Shown: positions 24,739 through 33,420 of the stretch, piece by piece | How positions within the stretch are numbered: the first letter of the stretch is position 1 | Layout of the letters: each line of letters starts with the position of its first letter | From: an uncultured Opitutales bacterium | GTDB lineage: Bacteria > Verrucomicrobiota > Verrucomicrobiia > Opitutales > Intestinicryptomonadaceae | Direction: 5' to 3' | Length of the DNA stretch: 49,142 nucleotides | Assembly (NCBI GenBank): GCA_900548275.1 | Contig: URJY01000012.1 | Span: forward strand, 1 to 49,142 | The notes under the pieces: model-generated | Database searches by the model: none | What the model saw: the letters and a program-made list of their open reading frames with translations, nothing else | Told to the model about the DNA's origin: nothing | Program-made: the position numbers and the translations under genes

Positions 24739-25659
24739 TTACTTCGAAAGTATTCTTACTTCGACCTGCGAGCCGATGAGATTGCGGAACGGAGCCGAAT
24801 CGTCGAGGCGGATTTTCGCGATTACAACGCGCGTGTTCGAGTAGTCGCTCGGGTCGGTGCTGAAGAGTCTGTTCGACTTCACGTAGCCCGAAATCTGCAC
24901 GACCCTGCCCGCGAACGTTTTTTTGCCGAGCGCATCGGAAGCGATTTCCGCCCTTGCGCCGACTTTGATTTTCGCGATGTCCGAAACGTAGACCTCGGCG
25001 TTGACGAACATATTTTTCGTGTCCGCAATTTCGCACACGCCCTCGCCGCCGACGGCTTCGCCCGTTTCGCAGTTAAGCTCTATGATTTCGCCCGAAATCG
25101 GGGACTTGAGCGTAAACTCCTCGAAATGTTTTTTCGATTCCGCAACTACCGCCTCCGCCTCGGCGACGACGTTTTTCTCGTTCGCCTCCACGAGCTTTAG
25201 CATACCGTCCGCCTGCGCGATTTTGCGGGCGAGCGATTTTTGTTCGTATTCAATCTCCTCGCGTTCGCGGCGCGGCGGGTCTTTTTCGTCGAGAATTTCG
25301 CGGTTCTGGTCGAACGAGCCGCGCATATCGGCGGCGAGATTTTTCTGCTGTTGAATGCGTATTGCCGAAGCCGTGCGAACCACCGCAAGCACCGCCTCCG
25401 CGCGGTCGAGCGAAGCCTTCGCCTTGTCGATGCCCGCGATTTCCGCAACGGGCGCGCCGACTTCGATAAAATCGCCCTTTTTGACGAACAGCTTTTTGAC
25501 GACGGGCTGCGCTCCCGTCGGCGAAGCGGCGGTAAGTTTCGAAATTCTCGCCTCGGGCACTACCCTGCCCATACAGGCCACGGCGTCGATTGAGTCGGCG
25601 GCGAATGCCGCTGTTGCCGCAAAAATCGGGAGTGCGAAAATCGGGATAAATTTTTTCAT
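24739..25659 (-). CDS. DevB-like periplasmic adaptor (HlyD family)
   Basis: 306 aa from the ATG at 25659 (MKKFIPIFAL), with a cleavable signal peptide of about 21 residues ending AAFAA. A biotinyl-lipoyl half-domain (about 30-75, GDFIEVGAPVAEIAG), a coiled-coil hairpin (about 78-185, rich in Ala/Glu/Lys), the second lipoyl half (SPISGEIIELNCETGEAV) and a beta-barrel region follow. This is the membrane-fusion subunit linking the permease (next gene) to an outer-membrane channel. It overlaps nothing; the permease GTG follows after one base. The ATPase is missing from this locus. Confidence 0.82.
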   Translation of the reverse strand: MKKFIPIFALPIFAATAAFAADSIDAVACMGRVVPEARISKLTAASPTGAQPVVKKLFVKKGDFIEVGAPVAEIAGIDKAKASLDRAEAVLAVVRTASAIRIQQQKNLAADMRGSFDQNREILDEKDPPRREREEIEYEQKSLARKIAQADGMLKLVEANEKNVVAEAEAVVAESKKHFEEFTLKSPISGEIIELNCETGEAVGGEGVCEIADTKNMFVNAEVYVSDIAKIKVGARAEIASDALGKKTFAGRVVQISGYVKSNRLFSTDPSDYSNTRVVIAKIRLDDSAPFRNLIGSQVEVRILSK

Positions 25660-25723
25660 AAAATCGAAGTTATTATTCGGGTTGTTTTTTACAACATTTA
25701 AATTGCGCGGAGAGTCGGGCGGT

Positions 25724-27025
25724 TCACTTTTCCGACAGCTCCACGGACTCGGGCTTGACGACCGCCCTGCCGTCGTGGAAACGCAGATTGAACGGCTTTC
25801 CCGCTTCGAGCTCCGCCGCCGAAAGCGTTTTGCCGCGTCCGTCGGTGGGCAGTGCGAACCCGCGTCCGAGCGTGCTTTCCACACCAAGAATATCGAGCTG
25901 TTTGGAAAGCGAATCGAGCCGCTCGGCGAGCATTGCAAGCCGCGCTTTCGGTGCTACCGCGGCGAAGTCGGCGCGCAGTTCCGAAAGCCCCGCGCGCATT
26001 TTGTGCACGCGCCCCATCGAAAGCGACTCCAAGCGGACGGACATTTCGTCGAGCCGCAAATTGAGGTTTGCCACTTTCGACTCGGGGGTATTTGCCTCGA
26101 GCAGGTCGGAGTCCGAATCGAGCCGCATCCTGAGCAAATCCATTGCGTGGAATACGCGCTTTTCGACTGCCGCGACGGTCTCGCGCAGCGTCGCCGCCAA
26201 TTCTACAAACGCGCTCGAAATGTGTTCCGCCGCCGCGCTCGGGGTTTCGGCTCGCAGGTCGGCGGCGAAGTCGGAAAGAGTAAAGTCTATCTCGTGCCCG
26301 ACCGCCGAAATCGTCGGGATTTCCGAAGCGGCGACGGCGCGGGCTACGACCTCTTCGTTGAACGGCCACAAATCCTCCAAACTTCCGCCGCCGCGCATAA
26401 GAACGAGCAAATCGAAACGCGAGCCGTTCGGCAGAATGCGGTTCTGGGCGTCGGCGACCTGCGCGGCAATCTCGCCCGCAGCCTCCGCGCCCTGCACGCG
26501 CGACGGCAAAATCCAGACGTTTCCGCGCCAGCCGCGCCGCGTCAAAATCCTGCAGAAGTCGCGTATCGCAGCCCCAGTGGGCGAGGTTATCACGCCGATA
26601 TTTTCGGGCAGTACGGGAATAGGTTTTTTGCGGGACTGGTCGAAAAGCCCCTCGTCGGAAAGTTTTTTCTTGAGCGCGTTGAAACGCTCCGAAAGCGTCC
26701 CCGCGCCGTCGGGCAGCGCGGCTCTGACGACAAGCTGATAGCTGCCGCGCTGTTCGTAGACCGATATTTCGCCGAACGCGAAAATCTTCATCCCCTCGCG
26801 CAGCGGGAACGATACGGCGCGCGCGTTGCCCTTGAAAAGCACCGCCGAAATTGCGGCGTCGGCGTCCTTGAGCGTAAAATAGGTGTGTCCGCTCGAATAC
26901 GTTTTCAGGTTCGAGATTTCGCCGCTGAGCCACAGCTCGGGAACGGACGTTTTCACGAGCATTTTGAAGCGGCGCGAGAACTCACCGACAGTCAAAATTT
27001 CGTCACTTTGCCTCAGAAATTCCAT
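25724..27025 (-). CDS. xseA: Exodeoxyribonuclease VII large subunit
   Basis: 433 aa. N-terminal OB-fold (about 10-105, LWLSGEISNLKTYSSGHTYF), catalytic core with GVITSPTGAAIRDF (about 145-158), MRGGGSLEDLWPFNEE (about 214-229) and SAVGHEIDFTLSD, then a long helical region. It degrades single-stranded DNA to oligonucleotides with the small XseB subunit, which is not in the window. The start lies inside the end of the TVP38 gene (23-base overlap). Confidence 0.95.
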   Translation of the reverse strand: MEFLRQSDEILTVGEFSRRFKMLVKTSVPELWLSGEISNLKTYSSGHTYFTLKDADAAISAVLFKGNARAVSFPLREGMKIFAFGEISVYEQRGSYQLVVRAALPDGAGTLSERFNALKKKLSDEGLFDQSRKKPIPVLPENIGVITSPTGAAIRDFCRILTRRGWRGNVWILPSRVQGAEAAGEIAAQVADAQNRILPNGSRFDLLVLMRGGGSLEDLWPFNEEVVARAVAASEIPTISAVGHEIDFTLSDFAADLRAETPSAAAEHISSAFVELAATLRETVAAVEKRVFHAMDLLRMRLDSDSDLLEANTPESKVANLNLRLDEMSVRLESLSMGRVHKMRAGLSELRADFAAVAPKARLAMLAERLDSLSKQLDILGVESTLGRGFALPTDGRGKTLSAAELEAGKPFNLRFHDGRAVVKPESVELSEK

Positions 27026-27713
27026 CGGATTTTTTCAGTTTGTGCCCGTAGCGTTTTTCGAGCATGCGCGCCACGACCGCGATGACCATAAGCATACTCG
27101 ACCCCAGAATTATCTTCGAAATTCCGCCGTCGAAAATTCCCTCGCCGAAATACACATACACCGCCACCTGTATGTACTGAATCGGCAGCGAAACGACCAC
27201 GTATTTGAAGAACGAAACGTCCGCCGCGCCCAAAACGTAGTTCTGCACCGCAAGCGGGTTCCCCGGTATCATGCGCATCAAAAAGACAAGCTCGTACTGC
27301 TCGTACGACGGAACTTCGGGAACGCGGACACCGCGCTTCGAGAGTGCCGAGCGCAGCAATACGCCGAACTTGCGCGATATGAAATACGACACGACTATGT
27401 TTGCCGTAATCCCCAACAGGCAGAAAAACAGCACCACCGCATACGACGATTCGTCCGCCCGCGCCGCCGCCAGAATGAACACGGGCGTTACGGGCAGGAA
27501 GAAAATCGGCAGCGCGAAAATCACGAGCGAATAGCATATCAGCGGCACGCCGTCCAAAAACTTCACGCCGTCGCGGAAAAATTCGCCGAGCTCGGCGAGC
27601 ATTACGGTTATTTCGTCGCGCCAGACAAAGAACGTCCAGAGAGCCGCAAGGGCAATGCACAGCACGCCGAATGCGCAGAGTTTGAAAAGCCGTTTTTTGT
27701 TGCAGTCGTCCAT
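27003..27713 (-). CDS. TVP38/TMEM64-family membrane protein
   Basis: 236 aa, about five to six membrane helices. The central SNARE-associated/DedA-like block is recognisable: FLPVTPVFILAAAR (about 72-85) and the re-entrant region RMIPGNPLAVQNYVLGAADV (about 146-165) with the conserved Pro-Gly-Asn. The family acts as phospholipid scramblases or transporters in the inner membrane; the substrate here is not known. Placed between mqnB and xseA with a 23-base overlap into xseA, so probably co-transcribed with the mqn operon. Confidence 0.85.
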   Translation of the reverse strand: MDDCNKKRLFKLCAFGVLCIALAALWTFFVWRDEITVMLAELGEFFRDGVKFLDGVPLICYSLVIFALPIFFLPVTPVFILAAARADESSYAVVLFFCLLGITANIVVSYFISRKFGVLLRSALSKRGVRVPEVPSYEQYELVFLMRMIPGNPLAVQNYVLGAADVSFFKYVVVSLPIQYIQVAVYVYFGEGIFDGGISKIILGSSMLMVIAVVARMLEKRYGHKLKKSDGISEAK

Positions 27714-27719
27714 ATCGCC

Positions 27720-28304
27720 CTAAATCCACAGGTCGCGCATTTCGGCAAAGCGCACCGCCATTTTCTCGATGTTCGCGAATATGTCGCATTCCTGCGAAAA
27801 ATCGGTAACCATTTTTATCATCGAAAGCTTTTTGCCGTAAATCGACGCAGCCCGCGCGAAAGCGTAGCCCTCCATATCCACAAGCGGCGCGAGCCTGCCC
27901 GCGGCTATGCGGTCGGCGCGCGTCTCGACGGGTCGGCTGCTTGTTACGAGCCGCTCGCCATCGTCCGCGATGTCGAACGAAAGCCCGTTGTACGGCTCGA
28001 GACATACTGCTTTCGAAATGTTGCAGACCCTGCCCATTATGGACGGGTCGGGTTCGGCGTTCTCGTCGACAATGGTCGCGCCCGCCGCGCCTATGTTGAG
28101 CGCGTCGGAAAATTCGAAGTTGTCCGCCGCCCACGCAAAGCCGAGCGAGGCGTTCACAAGCCCGATTCCCGTTACGATTATCAGATTTTTCCCGTTGCGC
28201 CACACGCGGAAAGGCTCGGCGCAAATCTGTTCGTAGCCGAACAACTTGTCGGCGAGAACGTGAGCCGCCTCGAGGCGGGTCGCAAAAAATACGGCTCTTA
28301 ACAT
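27720..28304 (-). CDS. mqnB: Futalosine hydrolase
   Basis: 194 aa from the ATG at 28304, overlapping mqnD by 7 bases. Nucleoside-phosphorylase fold: VTGIGLVNASLGFAWA near 45-60, GAAGA near 74, DMEGYAFARAA (about 143-153) and KMVTDFSQ near 164-171, with the Asp needed for N-glycosidic cleavage. It splits futalosine (or 6-amino-6-deoxyfutalosine) to dehypoxanthine futalosine. It is somewhat shorter than common MqnB proteins (about 220-250 aa). The choice of substrate is uncertain, because no aminofutalosine deaminase gene is seen here. Confidence 0.85.
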   Translation of the reverse strand: MLRAVFFATRLEAAHVLADKLFGYEQICAEPFRVWRNGKNLIIVTGIGLVNASLGFAWAADNFEFSDALNIGAAGATIVDENAEPDPSIMGRVCNISKAVCLEPYNGLSFDIADDGERLVTSSRPVETRADRIAAGRLAPLVDMEGYAFARAASIYGKKLSMIKMVTDFSQECDIFANIEKMAVRFAEMRDLWI

Positions 28305-29050
28305 TTTGAAAGCTCCTCCAGAAGTTTGCCGCGGATGGGCGAAATGTCGAACGTGTGCCTGTTGACAAAGGCGTAGATGTGCTTTTGCAAAACGTCGTCC
28401 TCCAGATACTGCGCCATACTTTTGACGTACGGATACGTCGCCTCGGGATTGTCGAAGGCGGTTTTCAGACTTTCGCGGATTGCGTTTTCGATTTGCGTTT
28501 TCAGGTGCGCAAAATCGCGGCGCACGCAAATGCAGCCGAGCGGAACGGGCAGCGAGGTTTTTTCGCTCCAGTACGCGCCCAAGTCGCACAGCAACTTTGC
28601 GCCCGCCGACCGAAAGACAAACCTGCCCTCGTGTATGAGCACGCCCGCGCGGAATCTGCCCGACGAAACGGCGTCGAGTATCGAGCGGAAGTGCATAGGC
28701 GTCATTTTGACGTTTTTGCCGTAGCGGTATTTGAGCAGAAGCGCGGCGGTTGTGTTCACCCCCGGGACGGCGACGTCGCACGTTTCGTCGAAGACTTCGT
28801 CAAGCCCCACGAGAACGGGCCCCGTGCCCTCGCCCAGAGCCGCGCCCGCGTCGAGAAGCTCGTACTTGTCGGCACAGGCGGAATAGTTTGCGAACGACAT
28901 TTTCGTTATCGGATACTCTCCGCGCTCCGCCGACAGATTGAGGTCTTCGATGTCGTCGAAAACGAATTCGAAATCGGACGGTACAATGCCCTTTATCAGC
29001 GCGTAGTATGCGAACGTATCGTTCGGACAGGGAGTGATTGCGAATTTCAT
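28298..29050 (-). CDS. mqnD: 1,4-dihydroxy-6-naphthoate synthase
   Basis: 250 aa. Periplasmic-binding-protein-like fold acting in the cytoplasm. It opens with TPCPNDTFAYYAL (6-18) and has the conserved ITKMSFANY (about 48-56), GPVLVG, PGVNTTAALL and a late VNRHTFDIS. It converts cyclic dehypoxanthine futalosine to 1,4-dihydroxy-6-naphthoate. Coupled by an ATGA overlap to mqnC and a 7-base overlap to mqnB. Confidence 0.94.
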   Translation of the reverse strand: MKFAITPCPNDTFAYYALIKGIVPSDFEFVFDDIEDLNLSAERGEYPITKMSFANYSACADKYELLDAGAALGEGTGPVLVGLDEVFDETCDVAVPGVNTTAALLLKYRYGKNVKMTPMHFRSILDAVSSGRFRAGVLIHEGRFVFRSAGAKLLCDLGAYWSEKTSLPVPLGCICVRRDFAHLKTQIENAIRESLKTAFDNPEATYPYVKSMAQYLEDDVLQKHIYAFVNRHTFDISPIRGKLLEELSKC

Positions 29051-30111
29051 TTTTCGAAAGTTTTTACGGTGTTGTAGAGCGCGTCGCGCTCGCGCGGCTT
29101 GAAGCCCGCGTTCGATATTACGCGGCGCATATTCGCCGCCGTCGCCCTGTTGTCGATACCCGCCGCGCGGACAACCATTTCGTCCATCAGCACGCCGCCG
29201 ACATCGTTCGCGCCGAAGAGCAGCGCGATTTCCGCCGCCCTCAAGCCCTCCGTCAGCCAGCCCGACTGCACGTACTTTACGTTGTCCAAAAATATGCGCG
29301 AGACCGCCAGCATCTTCAGAAATTCGGGAAAGCCCACGCGCGGAACCCTGCCCTCAATCTCGGTATTCTCGGGCGCGACAGGCCACGCAATGAACGCCTT
29401 GAACACGCCCGTTTCGTCCTGAATGCGGCGCACGCAGTCGAGATGTTCGATTCGCTCGGCAAGCGTTTCGCCTATGCCGAAAGTCATCGTCGCCGAAGAG
29501 CACATTCCGAGCTTCGAAAGTGAGCGCATAACCTCGCACCATTCTTCGACAGTGCACTTGTTGCCGCAAACCTCGGAACGCACGCGCGGCACGAGAATGT
29601 CGGCAGCCCCCGGAACGGAATCCGCGCCCGCCGCCTTCAGACGCTTCAGACAGTCGAGCACCGAAATGTCGGCACTGCGAGCGAACCAGACGATTTCCGA
29701 CGGCGAGAAAACGTGAAGCCAGAAATTCGGGAACGCCGCCTTTATTCGGCGCAAAATACCCTCCGCCCACTCGAGGTGGAAGTCGGGATGCAAGCCGCCC
29801 TGCAGCATAAGTTCGGTCGCGCCGCGTTTTACGGCGTCGGCGCAGAGGTCGAAAATTTCGTCGTCGGTAAGCCTGTACGGCGCGACTATCCCCGACTTCG
29901 CGTGGTACGCGCAAAACTTGCAGCGCGCATTGCAGATGTTCGAGTAGTTCACCATTCGGTTGACGATATAGCCCACTTCGCCCGAAGAATCGGCGGCGCG
30001 GCGTCGGATGTCCGCCATTTTCGCCAAGTCGAAAATCGGCATTTCGAAAAGCTCCGACGCCTCGGCTTTCGAGATGCGTTCGCCCGATTTAACTTTCTCA
30101 AAGATACCCAT
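29047..30111 (-). CDS. mqnC: Cyclic dehypoxanthine futalosine synthase
   Basis: 354 aa radical SAM enzyme: NYSNICNARCKFCAYHAKSG holds the CX3CX2C cluster motif (Cys 61, 65, 68 by estimate), followed by LMLQGGLHPDF, FWLHVFSPSEI and the MqnC-type tail FGANDVGGVLMDE. These separate it from MqnE. It cyclises dehypoxanthine futalosine by a radical mechanism. It overlaps mqnA by 14 bases and mqnD by 4. Confidence 0.94.
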   Translation of the reverse strand: MGIFEKVKSGERISKAEASELFEMPIFDLAKMADIRRRAADSSGEVGYIVNRMVNYSNICNARCKFCAYHAKSGIVAPYRLTDDEIFDLCADAVKRGATELMLQGGLHPDFHLEWAEGILRRIKAAFPNFWLHVFSPSEIVWFARSADISVLDCLKRLKAAGADSVPGAADILVPRVRSEVCGNKCTVEEWCEVMRSLSKLGMCSSATMTFGIGETLAERIEHLDCVRRIQDETGVFKAFIAWPVAPENTEIEGRVPRVGFPEFLKMLAVSRIFLDNVKYVQSGWLTEGLRAAEIALLFGANDVGGVLMDEMVVRAAGIDNRATAANMRRVISNAGFKPRERDALYNTVKTFEK

Positions 30112-30862
30112 AAGGTCTCAAAGCCTCCACATAGTTGAAAATTTTGTCGAATTTCTCCGCGTCGAATCGGTAGACCAGACGCGAATAATACCTGTCGAGA
30201 ACGTCCGCGCCGATACCCGCGCCCTCGGAGGCGAGAAAACGCTTCCCCGCAAGCTTCACAAATTCCGCGCGGCGGCTTTCGAAAAGCGCGAGCGATTTTT
30301 CGAAGTAGTCGGCGACCGCCCCCGCAGTCTCGGCGTAGATGTCGCGGCGGATAACCGCCACGGCGTAAATCATTTCAAGCCCCGTCTCGGCGCGCCACAT
30401 TTCGCCCAAATCGTAGACGTACGGATACGCCGAGGAATCGAACGAAAGCGCGGCATTGCCGATGAGCAGCACGGCGTCGGCGGTCTCCATCCGAGTCTGC
30501 GGAAGCTTGAAAATGTCGTAGCCGTATTTTTTTTCGAGCAGATAGCGGAACGCTCGCGACGAAGTTCCCGTCTGCGACGTTATGTAAATGCTCCCGCCGC
30601 CGAGCGACTCCGCAGGCAGACGCGAAAATATCTTCACCGACATAATTTCGCCGTCGCCGCCTATGCAAAACTCGGGAAGCGGCGCGTAGTTCCCCTCGAC
30701 CTTGGGATACTCCCAACGCGAAATCAGCGATATGTCCAAACCGCCGCGCGCGACCGCCGCATTCAACCGCGACGGCACGTCTTCGACAACCGAAAACGGC
30801 GCGGGTGCACAAAACAGCGGAATGCTGTTGATGTACGAAACTCTGCCGAAACTACGCCCCAT
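30098..30862 (-). CDS. mqnA: Chorismate dehydratase
   Basis: 254 aa. VSYINSIPLF (8-17), the substrate-binding SLISRWEYP and TSQTGTSSRAF near 94-104 are MqnA features. It removes water from chorismate to give 3-enolpyruvylbenzoate, the first committed step of the futalosine route. It sits between mqnE (11-base overlap) and mqnC (14-base overlap), so all translation is coupled. Confidence 0.94.
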   Translation of the reverse strand: MGRSFGRVSYINSIPLFCAPAPFSVVEDVPSRLNAAVARGGLDISLISRWEYPKVEGNYAPLPEFCIGGDGEIMSVKIFSRLPAESLGGGSIYITSQTGTSSRAFRYLLEKKYGYDIFKLPQTRMETADAVLLIGNAALSFDSSAYPYVYDLGEMWRAETGLEMIYAVAVIRRDIYAETAGAVADYFEKSLALFESRRAEFVKLAGKRFLASEGAGIGADVLDRYYSRLVYRFDAEKFDKIFNYVEALRPYGYL

Positions 30863-31895
30863 AATTCGAATTGCACTTTACGGGCTCGAACCCCGCGCCC
30901 GCAATCACGCCGCGCATAAAACTTTCGCTGCGCTCGGCTTTCGCCGCGCCCGCCGCGACGGCAACCTCCTCGTGCCAATGCGTGCCGCCGATGTCGTCCG
31001 CGCCGAAATTCAGGAGAATCTGCGCGATTCTGTCGCCGAAATGCGGAATCGGAACGCGTATGTGCGGGAAATTGTCGAGCACCAAACGCGCGAGGGCGCA
31101 GATTTTGAGGTCGTACACGCCCGAGGCCTTCGACGGAATCGCGCTTTCGCCGCGCCTGAACGGAAGCGGCACAAACGCCTTGAACCCGCCCGTTTCGTCC
31201 TGAAGTTCGCGCAGGCGCAAAAGGTGGTCAACGATTGTCTCGGGCGTTTCGATGTGCCCGTAAAGCATAGTTGCGTTGGTCTTAAGACCGCACTTGTGCG
31301 CCGTGCGCATCGCGCCGAGCCACTGGTCTGCCGTGAGCTTGTTGGGCGAAATCTTCGCGCGGACCGCCTCGTCGAAAATCTCCGCGCCGCCCCCCGGGAG
31401 TGCACCCGTGCCAGCCTCCGTCAAAAGCCCGATAACCTCCTCCAAACTTCTGCCCGAAACGCGCGACATCAACACGCATTCGGAAACCGTGAACGACACC
31501 ACATTGAGCTTTGAATCGGCGGACTTCACCGCGCGCACGACATCCAGATAGTATTCGAGCGGAAGCTTTGAATACATTCCGCCGATGATGTGGATTTCCT
31601 CCGCGCCCTTTTTGGAGAAAGCCTCGGCGCGGGCACGAACCTCTTCGGGCGTCAGCAAATACGCCCCCGCCTGCCCCTCCTTGCGCGAGAACGAACAAAT
31701 CGGACACAACGCCTCGCAGATGTTGGAATAGGTTATGGCGGCGTTTACCGCGTAATACGCCGAATTTCCGTGGCGCGCCCTGCGGGCGGCGTCCGCGCGC
31801 TCGCCCAGTTCGACGACATTTGCCTTCGTCAAAAGCTCGAGAGCCTCGGCGCGGTCGATTCTCCTACAGTCGGCTGAAGATACGGTTTTTTCCAT
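30852..31895 (-). CDS. mqnE: Aminofutalosine synthase
   Basis: 347 aa from the ATG at 31895; a TTG at 31904 would add three residues. Radical SAM with TYSNICEALCPICSF holding CX3CX2C, then HIIGGMYSKLPLEYY, TGALPGGGAEIF and HWHEEV. It joins 3-enolpyruvylbenzoate with the adenosyl radical of SAM to give 6-amino-6-deoxyfutalosine. First gene of the mqnE-A-C-D-B operon, with a TTGACA hexamer just upstream. The 8-methylmenaquinone methylase and later prenyltransferase genes are not in the window. Confidence 0.94.
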   Translation of the reverse strand: MEKTVSSADCRRIDRAEALELLTKANVVELGERADAARRARHGNSAYYAVNAAITYSNICEALCPICSFSRKEGQAGAYLLTPEEVRARAEAFSKKGAEEIHIIGGMYSKLPLEYYLDVVRAVKSADSKLNVVSFTVSECVLMSRVSGRSLEEVIGLLTEAGTGALPGGGAEIFDEAVRAKISPNKLTADQWLGAMRTAHKCGLKTNATMLYGHIETPETIVDHLLRLRELQDETGGFKAFVPLPFRRGESAIPSKASGVYDLKICALARLVLDNFPHIRVPIPHFGDRIAQILLNFGADDIGGTHWHEEVAVAAGAAKAERSESFMRGVIAGAGFEPVKCNSNYGA

Positions 31896-31901
31896 TCGAA
31901 C

Positions 31902-31930
31902 CAAGATGAACCGCCGCGGAATTTTGTCAA
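31902..31930 (-). promoter_or_regulatory. Candidate promoter of the mqn operon
   Basis: Minus-strand -35 TTGACA (complement of 31925-31930), 17-base spacer and a poor -10 ATCTTG (complement of 31902-31907). The predicted start nearly coincides with the mqnE ATG at 31895, again a leaderless arrangement. Confidence 0.4.
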
Positions 31931-31964
31931 CTTTCTAAATACAAACGGAGAACAACGCACGAAA

Positions 31965-31987
31965 CGCATTTCGATTTTCGGAATGCG
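31965..31987 (-). terminator. Hairpin after hflX
   Basis: Arms CGCATTTCG (31965-31973) and CGGAATGCG (31979-31987) with one G-U and a 5-base loop, 6 bases past the hflX stop. The minus-strand exit TTTCGTGCG is not a clean T run, so termination is uncertain. Confidence 0.35.
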
Positions 31988-31993
31988 GCGGTT

Positions 31994-33277
31994 TTATATT
32001 TGCCATTTTTCGAATTTTGCGGCGGCGCGCGTCGGAACTTTTGCGAGAATTTCGCAGCCCGCGCCCGTCTGGCGTTCCGACACCACCGCCCCGAGCGAAT
32101 GCAGCTCGGCAACGGCAGCATATTGAAAATGCGGAATCAAAAGACGCATAGTCCGCGACTGTGCCGACACAAATGCCGATATTTTCGAAAGCAGTTCGGG
32201 CAGCCCGCAGCCCGTCTTTGCGCTTATCCACACCGCGTCGGGAAATGCCGCCCGAAGATCGTAGATATGCGCTTGGTCGGGCGCGGCATCCGTCTTGTTC
32301 ATCACGGTTATTATTTTCTTTTCGTCCGCACCAAGCTCGCGCAAGACCGAAAACGTCGTCTTGATGTGTTCCGACGCGTCGGGGTTCGAGCAGTCCACAA
32401 CGTGCAGGAGAAAGTCGGACACCACCGCCTCTTCGAGCGTCGATTTGAATGCGTCCACGAACCTGTGCGGCAGTTTTCTGACAAACCCCACGGTGTCGGT
32501 AAGCAGCACTTCGGAGCCGTCGGGAAGCGCGAGTCGGCGCGTGGTTGGGTCGAGCGTGGCGAACAGTTTGTCCTGCGCCAGAAGCGAGCTGTTAGAAAGC
32601 GCGTTTATCAGCGACGACTTCCCCGCATTCGTGTATCCCACGACCGCCGCAGTCGGCACGGGCACGCGCATTCGCCGCTTGCGCTGCACGCCGCGCATTG
32701 TGGCGACCTTTTCGAGTTCGATTTTCAGCTTTGCTATGCGTTCGCCGATAAAACGTCTGTCAAGCTCGAGCTGGCTCTCGCCGCCGCCGCGTTGGGTTAC
32801 GCCGCCGCCGCGCTGTCTGTCGAGGTGCGACCAAGCGCGGTGCAGGCGCGGAAGCGAGTATTCGAGCCTTGCAAGCTCCACCTGAAGCCGCGCCTCGCGG
32901 GTCTGTGCGCGGGCGGCGAAGATGTCCAAGATGACCTCCTGTCGGTTGACGATTTCGAGATTCGAGCCGTTCTCCCAATTGCGCTGCTGTGCGGGCGAAA
33001 GCTCGTCGTCGAAAACGATGCAGTCGGCTTCGAGCGCGCGCGCGGCGGCGGCGACCGACTCGAACTTGCCCGTTCCGACAAGATAGTGCGCCGACGGTTC
33101 GCGCAAAAGGACAACTTCGCGCCCGACTACTTCGATGTCGAGGTTTGCGACAAGCTCGGCAAGTTCGTCGAGAAGCGCGTTTGCCCCGCCCTCCGATTCG
33201 CCGATTCGGCGTATGCCGACAAGATATGCCCGCCTTTTTTCGGCGGCTTCGGCGGTCAAATCAATCATCTCCGCCAT
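31994..33277 (-). CDS. hflX: Ribosome-associated GTPase HflX
   Basis: 427 aa. N-terminal HflX domain (about 15-190) with FDDELSPAQQRNWE and the glycine-rich RQRGGGVTQRGGGESQ loop, then a G domain: GYTNAGKSS (about 214-222), DPTTRR, DTVGFVRKLPH, NKTD and SAKTG. HflX binds 50S/70S ribosomes and rescues or splits stalled ribosomes, notably under heat stress. The start is 33277 or the ATG three codons later (33268). Confidence 0.95.
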   Translation of the reverse strand: MAEMIDLTAEAAEKRRAYLVGIRRIGESEGGANALLDELAELVANLDIEVVGREVVLLREPSAHYLVGTGKFESVAAAARALEADCIVFDDELSPAQQRNWENGSNLEIVNRQEVILDIFAARAQTREARLQVELARLEYSLPRLHRAWSHLDRQRGGGVTQRGGGESQLELDRRFIGERIAKLKIELEKVATMRGVQRKRRMRVPVPTAAVVGYTNAGKSSLINALSNSSLLAQDKLFATLDPTTRRLALPDGSEVLLTDTVGFVRKLPHRFVDAFKSTLEEAVVSDFLLHVVDCSNPDASEHIKTTFSVLRELGADEKKIITVMNKTDAAPDQAHIYDLRAAFPDAVWISAKTGCGLPELLSKISAFVSAQSRTMRLLIPHFQYAAVAELHSLGAVVSERQTGAGCEILAKVPTRAAAKFEKWQI

Positions 33278-33362
33278 AGTGCAATGGAAACAGGGTAAAA
33301 ATTCGTCATCGGTTTCGGATTATCGACACGGCGGAATGCGCTTGCAAGTTTTATTTGATATC

Positions 33363-33391
33363 TTGACAAAACCGCGCTGCGGCAATTTACT
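33363..33391 (+). promoter_or_regulatory. Candidate promoter of the metallophosphoesterase gene
   Basis: Perfect -35 TTGACA (33363-33368), 17-base spacer and -10 TTTACT (33386-33391). The expected transcript start is about 33398, 23 bases before the inferred first codon at 33421. Confidence 0.55.
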
Positions 33392-33420
33392 GAAACGATA
33401 AACTAATCCATTTTTACACG

